A DNA stretch of 28,736 nucleotides from Planctomycetota bacterium (GCA_024278415.1 JAJRTI010000134.1:1-28736), one strand, 5' to 3'; shown: positions 16,934-25,383, numbered from the stretch's first letter. The notes: generated from the sequence alone by a model not told the origin. Made by a program: numbers and translations.

Positions 16934-18103
16934 ATGATTCCCAGGCAGGCCGAGAAAATGCTGCGCGTGCTGGCTCGCGAGTTCAAGGTGGTGGCCGTGA
17001 TTGGGCCTCGGCAGTCGGGCAAGACGACCCTCACGAGGGCCGTGTTCGGCGACAGGGCGTACGCCAACTTGGAGGAGCCGGACCAGCGCCTGTTCGCTGA
17101 GGAGGACCCCCGAGGATTCCTGGCGCAGTTCCCCGAGGGTGCTGTGATCGACGAGGCCCAACGGTGCCCCGATCTGTTCTCCTACATTCAGGTGGCGGTG
17201 GATTCGATGTCCAAGCCGGGGCGGTTCATATTGACCGGCTCCCAGCGTTTTGGCCTGCTGGATCGGATCACGCAGTCGCTGGCCGGCCGCGTGGGCTTCC
17301 TCCAGTTGCTGCCGTTCTCACTCCAAGAGATCGCCGCGGCGGATCTTGTACCGGACACACTGGACGAGCTTCTTTACCAAGGGTGCTACCCACCGATCTA
17401 CGATCAGGGGATCGCGCCTGAGCGATGGTACAACGCGTACATCACGACGTACGTGGAGCGGGACGTGCGACAGTTGCTGAACGTGCGCGATTTGGGCGCG
17501 TTTCAGCGCTTCGTGGGGCTGTGCGCGGGTTGCGTTGGCCAGCTCCTCAACTCGTCTCGTGTGGCTGCTGATTGCGGCGTCAACCACAGCACGGTGCGTG
17601 CGTGGCTGGGCGTTTTGCAGGCGAGCTTCGTCATCATCTTGCTGCCTCCCCACCACCGGAACTTCCGCAAGCGCGTCGTGAAGATGCCCAAGCTCTACTT
17701 CTACGACACCGGCCTGGCTGCGCGGCTTATGGGCGTGCAAGACCACACGCAGCTTCGGACGCATCCCATGCGAGGAGCGCTCTTCGAAAACTGGGTCGTT
17801 GCCGAGACGTTCAAGGGCCGGCACAACCGCTGCAAGGAGGCAAACCTCTACTTCTGGCGAAACAACGCGGGCCACGAGGTGGACTTGATTGCGGACCATG
17901 GGGAGACGCTTCTGCCCGTGGAGATCAAGGCGGGCAGCACGATCGCTAGCGACTGGTTTAGGCCCCTTCAGCGGTGGTGCGACTTGGCCGGCCCCGTGGC
18001 CGAGAAAGCGTGGCTTGTCTACGGCGGGGACCAGGCATGCACGCGGTCGGGGGTCAGGGTTTTGCCGTGGCGCGATATCTCAAAGCTCGCGTCGCGCGTC
18101 TGA
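16934..18103 (+). CDS. AAA+ ATPase with C-terminal DUF4143 (nuclease-like) domain
   Basis: 389 residues from the ATG at 16934, which has TGAGGTGA five bases upstream, an excellent match to the anti-Shine-Dalgarno. An in-frame GTG nine bases earlier lies within that ribosome site and is unlikely. Walker A GPRQSGKTTL (24-33), Walker B VIDEAQ near residue 78 and sensor FILTGSQ near 100 define the ATPase. The middle part carries a winged-helix-like segment (VAADCGVNHSTVRAWLGVLQ). The C-terminal part has YFWRNNAGHEVDLI and LLPVEIKAG, the E-VD..E-K spacing of PD-(D/E)XK folds that characterises DUF4143. This family is widespread, scattered and very often transferred between bacteria and archaea; its cellular role is unresolved. 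The gene has its own consensus promoter, and lies between two direct repeats, which suggests acquisition as a unit. Confidence 0.92.
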   Translation: MIPRQAEKMLRVLAREFKVVAVIGPRQSGKTTLTRAVFGDRAYANLEEPDQRLFAEEDPRGFLAQFPEGAVIDEAQRCPDLFSYIQVAVDSMSKPGRFILTGSQRFGLLDRITQSLAGRVGFLQLLPFSLQEIAAADLVPDTLDELLYQGCYPPIYDQGIAPERWYNAYITTYVERDVRQLLNVRDLGAFQRFVGLCAGCVGQLLNSSRVAADCGVNHSTVRAWLGVLQASFVIILLPPHHRNFRKRVVKMPKLYFYDTGLAARLMGVQDHTQLRTHPMRGALFENWVVAETFKGRHNRCKEANLYFWRNNAGHEVDLIADHGETLLPVEIKAGSTIASDWFRPLQRWCDLAGPVAEKAWLVYGGDQACTRSGVRVLPWRDISKLASRV

Positions 18104-18465
18104 ACGGGTCGCAGACGGCCCTCGTGCCATCGTGCGCGGGTGCACCACAAGGACCGCGAGGAGTCTGCGGCCAAGCCGGGGCAGGTGCAAGCCCCACGGC
18201 TGTTGGCAGGCCCCGCGGATGGGGATCTTGGCCTATGCTTTCCGCGTCCGTGGGTCCTGCTAACACCCGTGGGCCAATCTTCTTTCCGTCGCCTTTCCAC
18301 AAGTCGCGGGTCTCGGTCTCAAGGGAGCCGTAATCGCCCCGGCCGTTGCAGCCCGGCGACGATGAGAGTAGCATGAGGTACTGAAATGTGGGGGAACGGA
18401 GTCGGTCCGCGTGCTTACAAGCGGGCCTCCGAATCATCAACCATCAGCCATCAACCATTTCCGCC
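18104..18465. other. 362-bp intergenic stretch holding repeats, no gene seen
   Basis: Between the ATPase and the UroD/MtaA-like gene. It contains repeat copy B (18232-18275), a weak dyad around CTGTTGGCAG (18199-18208) flanked by GCCCCACGG and CCCGCGGATGGGG, and just before the next start a CAT-rich tract (ATCAACCATCAGCCATCAACC, roughly 18435-18456). No open frame in it looks coding, and no RNA gene is recognisable. Confidence 0.6.
18232..18275. repeat. Direct repeat copy B, downstream of the DUF4143 ATPase gene
   Basis: Same orientation as copy A at 16737-16780, about 86% identical by eye over 44 bp, with the shared core TCCGTGGGTCCTGCTAACA. The distance between the two copies is 1495 bp, and the interval holds a single gene with its promoter. 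Confidence 0.75.
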
Positions 18466-19623
18466 ATGACTCACCGAGAACGCCTCAACGCCGTCTTGCA
18501 CTACCAGCCCTACGACGCGCTGCCCGTCGTGCACTTTGGGTTCCTCAGCGACACCATGACCAAGTGGGCCGGCGAGGGCCACATCACGGGCGAGGAAGCG
18601 CGTGGCTGGGCGGACAGCAATCCGCACGACCTGTCGATCACCGAGAAGCTTGGGTTCGACTTCAACTACCACACGCTGTTCGCGCCGGCGTCGGCTCTGA
18701 TGCCGCCTTTCAAGAGCGAGGTGATCGCGGAGTTCCCGGATGGCTCGAAGCACGTGCTCAACGGCCAGGGGTTAGTGATCCTGCACAAGCCGGACACCAA
18801 GTCGATCCAGCCCGACGTGGACCACTTGCTCAAGGATCGCGAGGCGTGGGAGGAGCTGTACAAGCCGAAGCTCCAGTTCGCGGTGGAGCGCATCACCTCG
18901 GCCCGCGTGCGCGTGGGCGATGCGCAGGTGCGGTTCGACGAGGGAGCGGACGAGTTCCTTCGCAGCGGCGAGCGGGACTATCCCATTGGGCTGCACTGTG
19001 GGAGCCTCTACGGCGACATGCGCACGTGGCTGACCATGGAGGGCGCGTGCTACTTGCTCGTGGACGACGAGCCGCTGTTCGACGAGATCGTCGAGACCAA
19101 CGCGGAGCTGCGTTATCAATGCACGAAGGCCGCGCTGGAGACCGGCGCGCAGTTCGACTTCGCGCATTTCTGGGAGGACATCTGCTACAAGAACGGGCCG
19201 CTGATCTCGCCGAAGGTGTTTTCAGAGAAGATGGGTCCGCACTACAAGCGCATCACGGAGTTGGTCAACAGCTTTGGCATCGACATCGTATCGCTGGATT
19301 GCGACGGATGGATCGACGCGCTCGTGCCCACGTGGTTCGAGAACGGCGTGAACACGATGTTCCCCATCGAGGTGGGCACGTGGGGCGCGAACATCGCGCC
19401 GTGGCGGGAGCAGTTCGGCAAGGAGCTGCGCGGGGTGGGGGGGATGGACAAGAAGGTCTTCGCCCGCGATTTCGCTGCGGTCGACGCGGAGATTGAGCGC
19501 CTCAAGCCGCTGGTGGAGCTGGGTGGGTTCGTGCCCTGCCCCGACCACCGCATCGCGGAAGACGCGGAGTGGGACAACGTGCGCTACTACTGCGACCGGA
19601 TGCGCGAGGTGTTCGGCGCGTAG
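18466..19623 (+). CDS. UroD/MtaA-family protein, probable corrinoid or C1 methyltransferase type
   Basis: 385 residues from the ATG at 18466, chosen because MTHRERLNAVLHYQPYDALPV is the standard opening of the family (MT.RERV.A.L..Q..D..P). No Shine-Dalgarno is visible; a CAT-rich tract precedes the ATG. The whole length fits the uroporphyrinogen decarboxylase fold, but this subgroup is not haem-pathway UroD; relatives include MtaA/MtbA methylcobamide methyltransferases. The MtaA zinc site (HxC..C) is only partly matched: Cys279 in SLDCDG and Cys358 in FVPCPDHRI are at suitable places, whereas the first His is replaced (Leu277), with His361 a possible substitute ligand. It faces a RACo-type corrinoid activator 10 bp away in convergent orientation. 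The family assignment is strong; methyl transfer is inferred, and the methyl donor cannot be told. Confidence 0.85.
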   Translation: MTHRERLNAVLHYQPYDALPVVHFGFLSDTMTKWAGEGHITGEEARGWADSNPHDLSITEKLGFDFNYHTLFAPASALMPPFKSEVIAEFPDGSKHVLNGQGLVILHKPDTKSIQPDVDHLLKDREAWEELYKPKLQFAVERITSARVRVGDAQVRFDEGADEFLRSGERDYPIGLHCGSLYGDMRTWLTMEGACYLLVDDEPLFDEIVETNAELRYQCTKAALETGAQFDFAHFWEDICYKNGPLISPKVFSEKMGPHYKRITELVNSFGIDIVSLDCDGWIDALVPTWFENGVNTMFPIEVGTWGANIAPWREQFGKELRGVGGMDKKVFARDFAAVDAEIERLKPLVELGGFVPCPDHRIAEDAEWDNVRYYCDRMREVFGA

Positions 19624-19633
19624 GCGGGCGAGG

Positions 19634-21484
19634 TCAGTCTTGCTCGGGGAACAGCATGGCCATCATGAATTCCTGCTGGAAGTCCGCGCGGCCCCCAAGT
19701 TCGATGTAGTGCGTTTCGCGGGAGATGCGCTCGGCCTCGACGCGGCGCTGCTTGCCCACGAGGGCCATCTTCGCGCCGGCGCCGGCCGCGTTGCCCACGA
19801 AGCGGATGCGTTCGAGGGGCACGTCGGGCAGCAGGCCGATGCGCTTGGCCATGTTGCGCCGGATGAAGTTGCCGAACGCGCCGGCGAGCAGCACCTCCGT
19901 GATGTCGTCGTCGGTCACTTCGAGCACACCCTTGAGCACGGCGATGCCGGCCGCGATCGCGCCCTTAGCCAACTGCACCTCGCGAATGTCCCTTTGCACA
20001 ATCTTGATCGGCTGGCCGTTTTGGGCCTCGCTGGCGTGCACGAGGATAAAGTCCGCTCCCGACTCGCCATCGACCACGCGGGCGCGCAGCGCGTCGCTCA
20101 AGCGGTCCGGCAGCTCGTCGCCGGAGAGAACTCGGCCCATGGAGTCCACGATGCCGGCCCGCAGCAGCTCCGCGACCGCGTCGATGAGGCCCGTGCCGCA
20201 GAGGCCCCTTGGCTTCGCGTTGCCGATGACGCTCAGAGCCACGTCGTCATCGATGACGACCTTGTCGATGGCTCCCTCCGCCGCGCGCATGCCGTGTTGG
20301 ATGCGCGCGCCCTCGAAGGCCGGGCCGGCCGCGCAGGAGCAAGCGACCATGCGCTTCCTGGAGCCGAAAGCGATCTCGCCGTTGGTGCCGATGTCGATGG
20401 CCAGCCGCAGTTCGTCGCTGTCCATCAGTCCCGTGGCGAGGATCACGCCGACCGTGTCGCCGCCGACGAAGCCGGCAATGTTCGGCATCGCGTACACGTT
20501 GCCGTTCTCGTTGATTTCGATGCCGAGACGCCGGGCCTTGACGTTGACAGCGCGTCGCATGCCCGCCACGTAGGGCGCCTGTGCGATGTACTGGGGGTTG
20601 ACGTGGAGGAGGATGTGGTTCATGGTCGTATTGCCGACGACCGTGGTCTCGTAGATGCACTGGCGGTCGACTCCGGCGGTCTGCGCGAGTTCGGCGACAA
20701 TCTCGTTGATCGCGGCGACGACGCGTTCCTGGAGATCGCGAAGGCCGTGCTCGTGCTCGATGGCGTGCGTGATGCGGCTGATGACGTCGTCGCCGTAGAT
20801 CACCTGGGGGTTGCCGCGTGACGCGGTGGCCAATTGCTTGCCCGTGCCCAGGTCGATGAGCATGCCCACGAGGGTCGTCGTGCCAATGTCGAATGCGACC
20901 CCATATCGGCAGCCAGTCGTGTCTCCCGGCTCGATGGCGACGACCTCGTCGCCCTCCATGACCGCGGTGACTGCGAAGTCGCTCTGCCGGAGGGCGTCGG
21001 GAATGCAACGGACGATTTCGAGGTCCGCGTGGAGGGTCGGCACTTGGCCATCGAGCGCGTCCCTGAGGCGGTCGAAATCTGCGCGTTGGTCGTCGAGTGT
21101 GGGTTCCCCAAGCTGGACGAAGTGCTTGGTGATGTTGGGTTCGAGCGCGGTCTCGCGCTCGGCGCCTTCGACGAGGATCTTCTGCTCGAAGTAGCGCGTC
21201 TCACAAGGCACCTCGACCACTGCGTCGGTGGCCACGTGGGTGTGGCAGGCGAGGCGCCAACCCGCCGCGATCTGCTCCTCCGACAGGTGCTTGCGGCAGG
21301 CTTCAGAGCACTCGACTTCGCCTTGCGAGACAATGACCTTGCACTTGCCGCAAGAGCCCTTGCCGCCGCAGGGGGTTTCCAAGATGATGCCGGCCTTGCC
21401 GGCGGCTTCGATGAGTGTCGTGCCTTTGAGGACGAACACCGACTTGCCGTCGGGCTCGAAATGGACGCGGACGTTGGTTGTCAT
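19634..21484 (-). CDS. RACo-type corrinoid activation protein (ferredoxin + ASKHA/DUF4445)
   Basis: 616 residues from the ATG at 21484; the frame stays open further upstream, but that overlaps the esterase gene, and MTTNVRVHFEPDG is the natural opening of the ferredoxin domain. Cys39, Cys45, Cys48 and Cys80 form a [2Fe-2S] pattern (PCGGKGSCGKC...LACHTH). A linker/middle domain follows (about 95-215), then an actin-like ATPase half with AFDIGTTTLVG and, later, AIDIGTNGEIAFG plus AGAFGNF near the end (DUF4445). Such proteins reduce inactive Co(II) corrinoid to Co(I) using ATP, so that a corrinoid protein can again accept methyl groups. No corrinoid-binding protein gene is in the window. The gene is 37 bp behind the esterase with no Shine-Dalgarno, so it may be read from that transcript. 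The neighbouring UroD/MtaA-like protein is a plausible functional partner. Confidence 0.93.
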   Translation of the reverse strand: MTTNVRVHFEPDGKSVFVLKGTTLIEAAGKAGIILETPCGGKGSCGKCKVIVSQGEVECSEACRKHLSEEQIAAGWRLACHTHVATDAVVEVPCETRYFEQKILVEGAERETALEPNITKHFVQLGEPTLDDQRADFDRLRDALDGQVPTLHADLEIVRCIPDALRQSDFAVTAVMEGDEVVAIEPGDTTGCRYGVAFDIGTTTLVGMLIDLGTGKQLATASRGNPQVIYGDDVISRITHAIEHEHGLRDLQERVVAAINEIVAELAQTAGVDRQCIYETTVVGNTTMNHILLHVNPQYIAQAPYVAGMRRAVNVKARRLGIEINENGNVYAMPNIAGFVGGDTVGVILATGLMDSDELRLAIDIGTNGEIAFGSRKRMVACSCAAGPAFEGARIQHGMRAAEGAIDKVVIDDDVALSVIGNAKPRGLCGTGLIDAVAELLRAGIVDSMGRVLSGDELPDRLSDALRARVVDGESGADFILVHASEAQNGQPIKIVQRDIREVQLAKGAIAAGIAVLKGVLEVTDDDITEVLLAGAFGNFIRRNMAKRIGLLPDVPLERIRFVGNAAGAGAKMALVGKQRRVEAERISRETHYIELGGRADFQQEFMMAMLFPEQD

Positions 21485-21521
21485 TGGGTGAGGTAATAAA
21501 GGGGGCGTGCGGTGTGGAACG

Positions 21522-23348
21522 CTAGGGCTGCTTCGGCGCAGGCTTGGTGACCATGGGAAAATCGTCGGTGCGGAAGGGCACGGCAGGGAGGCCCTCCTTG
21601 TTGTACAAATTGCAGATGGGGTAGTCCTCCCACGCGTAGCGTACCGCGACGGGCTTCTCGACTTGAGGGCTCGACACGACGACCTTGTTCGGGCCGGCGA
21701 TCTCGGCGTGGGCCCAGACGAATCTCTTGTCCGGGCCGCAGATCGCGAAGCCCTTGAGCTTCGAGTTGCCATCGGCCGCGTTGCGGGTGGCCAAGGCCTT
21801 CACGCGCGCCGCGGCTTCCGCTTCGGCGGCCTTCTGAAGGCGCTCGCGTAGCGCGTTCAATCGCTTTTCTGCCGCGGCGAGTTGCTTCTTGCGGGTTTGC
21901 ACCATGGCTTTGGCGCGGCGGTCGTCGGGCTTCCTGGCGAGTTGGGTCTCAGCCTGCTTGAGCCGCGCCTTCAAACGGTTGACGCCCGCCTCTTCGCGGC
22001 GTGCGCGATGGATGTAGCCTGACTCTGGCGCGGCGTGGATCGCGTCGTCCGTGAGCGCCAGCCCGCGGCCGGTGTGTGTGAAGGTGATGACGGCTTGAGA
22101 GCCGCGCACGGTCATGGAGTCGAACATGGGGCCGGAGTACACGATCTTCTGTCCATAGGCGATGGCGCGGGCCGCGAGCGCGAGGCGTGCGCCGACCTCT
22201 TGCTTGCGCCGCGGGTGGATGTCGCTCTCGTTGCCGAGGTCCGTGAGCACAGCCATGCCGGTCTTGGGCAGAGCGAGGGTCAAGGTTTGGGCCTCGCGCA
22301 GCTCGGGCCATGGTGCGTCCTTGGGCTGATCCCAGGTTTTCTTGTATGCGGCCAACTGCGCCCACAGGAATGGGAAGTCACCCTGGCCCCAGTCCTGGCG
22401 CCAGCACTTGATCATGGCCGGGAAGAGCGTGCGATACTCGTACGCGCGGCCGGCGTTCGACTCGCCTTGGTACCAAATGGCGCCGGCGATGGCGTAGGGG
22501 ATGAGCGGCGCGATCATGGCGTTGTAGAGCGACGCGGGCTGGTAGGGGCTCTTCGGGCCACGGGGGGGACGGGGTGCGCGCTTGAAGAAGGGCTTGCCTT
22601 CCTTCTGCGCTTTCGCTCGCTCCTGTTTCCACTTCTCGACGCGCGCTTTGTGGCGCTCGAGCGCCTGTGGATAGTCCTTGAGGATGCGGTCCCATCGATC
22701 GAGAGGCGGCTTGAGGTCTGGCTGTGCTTGGAGGGCTTCGAGGCGAGTCCACGCCTCGGCCGGGGTGCCGCCCCATGAGGTGTGGATGATGCCGACCGGC
22801 ACGCCGAGGGCCTTCTGGAGGTCGCGGGCGAAAAAGTACCCAACCGCGGTGAAGCCGGCGACCGTGTTCGGGCCGCAGAGCTGCCAGGCCGCGGCCACGT
22901 CCTGTTGCGGCTTGTCGGCCACACGCCGGGGCACGGTGTAGGAGCGGATCATAGGGTTGTCCGAGTTCGCGATCTCCTTCTTGGCGTTCTCACATCCACC
23001 CACGCGGAAGTTCATGTTCGACTGGCCGCTGCACACCCACACTTCACCCACCAGCACGTTTTTCAGTGCGATGCTGTTCTTGCCGGTGACCGTCAGCGTG
23101 TATGGCCCGCCGGGCTTGAGCGGATCCAGCTTGACGAGCCACTTGCCGTCTTGGGCCGTGGCGTGCTTGACTTGTCCGAGGAAGGCGACAGTGACGCGTT
23201 CGCCGTTGTCGGCCGTGCCCCAGATGGGCGCCGGCTTGCCCTGCTGAAGAACGATGTTGTCTGTAAAGAGGCCATGAAGTTTGACGTCGGCGTGCGCGGA
23301 AATGGCGAACGCTAGGGCCGTGAAGGCAAATACGCGGTGTCTCCGCAA
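21522..23348 (-). CDS. Sialate O-acetylesterase-like SGNH hydrolase with coiled-coil insert, TTG start
   Basis: 608 residues from the TTG at 23348, chosen because AAGGAG stands 7 bases before it and it opens a clean signal peptide (RVFAFTALAFAISAHA, cleavage after residue 20). An ATG at 23393 gives a charged, Cys-containing extension with no ribosome site. The mature protein starts with a small beta domain (VKLHGLFTDNIVLQQGKPAPIWG), then the esterase fold: GQSNM with Ser110 as nucleophile, TSWGGTPAEAW, WYQGESNAG and the Asp-His pair ESDIHP. It would remove acetyl groups from sialic or other acylated sugars outside the cytoplasm. Two lineage-specific insertions are seen: a Lys/Arg/Pro-rich loop (about 245-280), and a ~70-residue coiled-coil-like stretch (about 449-521). 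A promoter-like pair lies upstream (see entry). The real substrate is unknown. Confidence 0.9.
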   Translation of the reverse strand: MRRHRVFAFTALAFAISAHADVKLHGLFTDNIVLQQGKPAPIWGTADNGERVTVAFLGQVKHATAQDGKWLVKLDPLKPGGPYTLTVTGKNSIALKNVLVGEVWVCSGQSNMNFRVGGCENAKKEIANSDNPMIRSYTVPRRVADKPQQDVAAAWQLCGPNTVAGFTAVGYFFARDLQKALGVPVGIIHTSWGGTPAEAWTRLEALQAQPDLKPPLDRWDRILKDYPQALERHKARVEKWKQERAKAQKEGKPFFKRAPRPPRGPKSPYQPASLYNAMIAPLIPYAIAGAIWYQGESNAGRAYEYRTLFPAMIKCWRQDWGQGDFPFLWAQLAAYKKTWDQPKDAPWPELREAQTLTLALPKTGMAVLTDLGNESDIHPRRKQEVGARLALAARAIAYGQKIVYSGPMFDSMTVRGSQAVITFTHTGRGLALTDDAIHAAPESGYIHRARREEAGVNRLKARLKQAETQLARKPDDRRAKAMVQTRKKQLAAAEKRLNALRERLQKAAEAEAAARVKALATRNAADGNSKLKGFAICGPDKRFVWAHAEIAGPNKVVVSSPQVEKPVAVRYAWEDYPICNLYNKEGLPAVPFRTDDFPMVTKPAPKQP

Positions 23349-23401
23349 AGTCGCTCTCCTTTCACAAGTGTGCCACAAGGGCGTTGCTGCCAAGACCGGC
23401 T

Positions 23402-23431
23402 CTTATAGCAAAAGCATGGGGGGGATCACAA
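23402..23431 (-). promoter_or_regulatory. Candidate promoter of the esterase gene
   Basis: On the minus strand, TTGTGA (23431-23426) and TATAAG (23407-23402), spacer 18 bp. The -10 has five of six consensus bases and the -35 four. Transcription would start near 23395, about 47 bases before the TTG start. Confidence 0.45.
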
Positions 23432-23472
23432 GTTGGCGGCAGGAGACGGCGAAGGCGATAGCCGTGGCCGCG

Positions 23473-23501
23473 TTGCCGGGCTGGGAGGCGCATGCTATCT
23501 T
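23473..23501 (+). promoter_or_regulatory. Candidate promoter of the GT-C-like membrane protein
   Basis: TTGCCG (23473-23478) and TATCTT (23496-23501), spacer 17 bp, each four of six consensus bases. It would start transcription near 23508, shortly before the ATG at 23542. Weak evidence, in an otherwise GC-rich gap. Confidence 0.3.
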
Positions 23502-23541
23502 TAGCGCGAGTGCTGGCCGCGTTCCCGTATGTGTTCCTCCA

Positions 23542-25383
23542 ATGCTCAGCAAATGCAATTCATGGCGGCAACGCGCAAGCGTGGAGCACGGCCTCGCGCT
23601 GGTGGGCTGTCTGGCAGTTGGCTTGCTGGTGCTTGCTCCGCTCGTGCGCCGCGCGGGCACGCACATACTTGCGGATGACAGGTTCGGCGCGCCGGGCGTG
23701 AGCGACGCGTACAACTTTCTGTGGGGGTACTGGTGGGTGCAGCACGCGGTCCGCGAGGGGGCGAATCCGTTCTACTGCACATGGGTGTGTCCGCCGGACG
23801 GCGCGAACCTGTTCTATCACACCATGGTCGTGCTGCCCTCGATCGCCACACTTCCATTGGCCTGGCCGTGTGGGACCCTCGTGGGGTACAACAGCATGAT
23901 CTGGCTCATGCTGTCGCTCGCCGCCTTTTCATTTCGGACGCTTCTTCGCACGGCCTTTGGGCTGGGGTGTGGTGTGGCGTTCGTGGCGGGGCTGCTCTTT
24001 GGCTTCTCGCCGTATTTCATCTTCAAGGCGCACAACGGGCTCAACTGCATTGGCGCGTGCTTCTGGGCGAGTGCCCTGGCCGTGCTGGTCGGTGCGTACG
24101 TGCAAGGCCGGTTCACGTTGGCGCGTGGCGTCGTGTTCGGCGTGTTCGTGTGGGCCACGTTTTGGACGTCGTTCCAGGAATGCTTCATGCTCGCGGTCGT
24201 GTGCACTCTGGTGGTGGCGGTGATGGAGGCGCGGCGCGGCCCGCGTCGTTGGGGCGGCAAGGCCCTCTTTCTGCTTCCCACGCTCATCGGGTGCGTGAGT
24301 CTGCTCGCGTTCAGGCTGGCGCCGAGCGCTGCCCCGCTCGCGCGGCCGCGGGTTGACGGCTTTGGGCTGCTGGATCTGTTGTCGCCGTCCGTGTTCACGA
24401 TGGCGGGAAGGCTTTGGCATTCGGCGGACATGGACTACTGGGGCGTGGGCTTGCCATGGGGAGTCACCGCGCTGGCCTTGATCGGGTTTGCCCGTTCGGC
24501 CGGCCGCGGGGCGGGAGCCGCGCGCGGGGTGGCATGGCTGATTGGGGGCGTGGTTGTCTCGGAAGTGCTGGCCACGCCGCGGTCCATGGCCGCACCGGGC
24601 GGGGGGATGCCGCTCGCCGACGTGATCGAGATGGCGCAGATCGTGCTGGCAGGGGGCTTGCTTGCCGCGGCGCTCTTGCTGCTTGGCCGCTGCTGCGGCC
24701 GCAGTGGACTCGATGCTACTCTGCGAACGTCCGGCTTGCGCGAGATCGCGATCCTTGCGGTGGTCTTGCTCGGTTGCACGCTGGACGTGCTTCATCTGCC
24801 AAGCTCGATGATCCGCGCCATCCCGTTTGGCCGGGCGTTCCGCGTATTCAGCCGGTTCTTCCCGTTCGCGCTCTTCTTCGTGCTGATTCTTGCCGCGCAT
24901 GGACTGGAGTGGCTGTGGGCGAATCGGCGTGATGCGCGGGCCAAGCGCGTCCTTGTCGGGCTGGTTGCCCTCACGGCAGTGGAGTGTGTGCCCTGCGGCC
25001 TGCGGCCCTCGCTTGTACCGCGAATGGAAGTGCCGCCGAAAGTGGCCGCACGCTTGGATCCGACGCGGCGCGTGTGGTACGCGCCGGTCGAGCCATGGCG
25101 ATCGGTGGTGGACACGTACCAGATCACGCTCGGCCTGCCGGCGGTGCACGTGCCCGCTCTGAGCCGCGGGGGCATGTATAGCCGCGACGCGGCGGTGAAA
25201 CGCTATCCGGTGCTCTATGGGGCGAAGCCGGAGTTCACGCGCGAGGAGTTCATGGCCGAAGCGCGGGGCTTGCGCGTGAAGTATGTCCTCTTCGAGAACG
25301 CGGCCGCGCGTGGGCGATTCCCTGTGCGCACGCGGGTGCTGGCCCAATGGGGCGAGCGGGTGCTGGTGGAGTTGGCACGATAA
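23542..25383 (+). CDS. Multi-pass membrane protein, GT-C glycosyltransferase-like
   Basis: 613 residues from the ATG at 23542. No Shine-Dalgarno is visible, and GTG 23581 is an alternative; longer in-frame starts lie over the esterase promoter and are unlikely. After one membrane helix (about residues 15-33) comes an external loop with VSDAYNFLWGYWWVQHAVRE and NPFYCTWVCPPDGANLFYH. This resembles the first periplasmic loop of a widespread uncharacterised GT-C-like family with 'NLWW..ALL..NPFYT...YP.G..L.LHT', whose Asp is the supposed catalytic residue. About ten further helices follow, then a soluble C-terminal part of some 120 residues (RVWYAPVEPWRSVVD...). GT-C enzymes transfer sugars from lipid carriers on the outer face of the inner membrane; that role is inferred. 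It begins a plus-strand run that diverges from the esterase. Confidence 0.75.
   Translation: MLSKCNSWRQRASVEHGLALVGCLAVGLLVLAPLVRRAGTHILADDRFGAPGVSDAYNFLWGYWWVQHAVREGANPFYCTWVCPPDGANLFYHTMVVLPSIATLPLAWPCGTLVGYNSMIWLMLSLAAFSFRTLLRTAFGLGCGVAFVAGLLFGFSPYFIFKAHNGLNCIGACFWASALAVLVGAYVQGRFTLARGVVFGVFVWATFWTSFQECFMLAVVCTLVVAVMEARRGPRRWGGKALFLLPTLIGCVSLLAFRLAPSAAPLARPRVDGFGLLDLLSPSVFTMAGRLWHSADMDYWGVGLPWGVTALALIGFARSAGRGAGAARGVAWLIGGVVVSEVLATPRSMAAPGGGMPLADVIEMAQIVLAGGLLAAALLLLGRCCGRSGLDATLRTSGLREIAILAVVLLGCTLDVLHLPSSMIRAIPFGRAFRVFSRFFPFALFFVLILAAHGLEWLWANRRDARAKRVLVGLVALTAVECVPCGLRPSLVPRMEVPPKVAARLDPTRRVWYAPVEPWRSVVDTYQITLGLPAVHVPALSRGGMYSRDAAVKRYPVLYGAKPEFTREEFMAEARGLRVKYVLFENAAARGRFPVRTRVLAQWGERVLVELAR

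Noticed and set aside
18199..18208. Small dyad CTGTTGGCAG with partly complementary flanks
   Set aside because: The stem is only 3 bp and the flanks match poorly; could be a decayed element but is not supported on its own.
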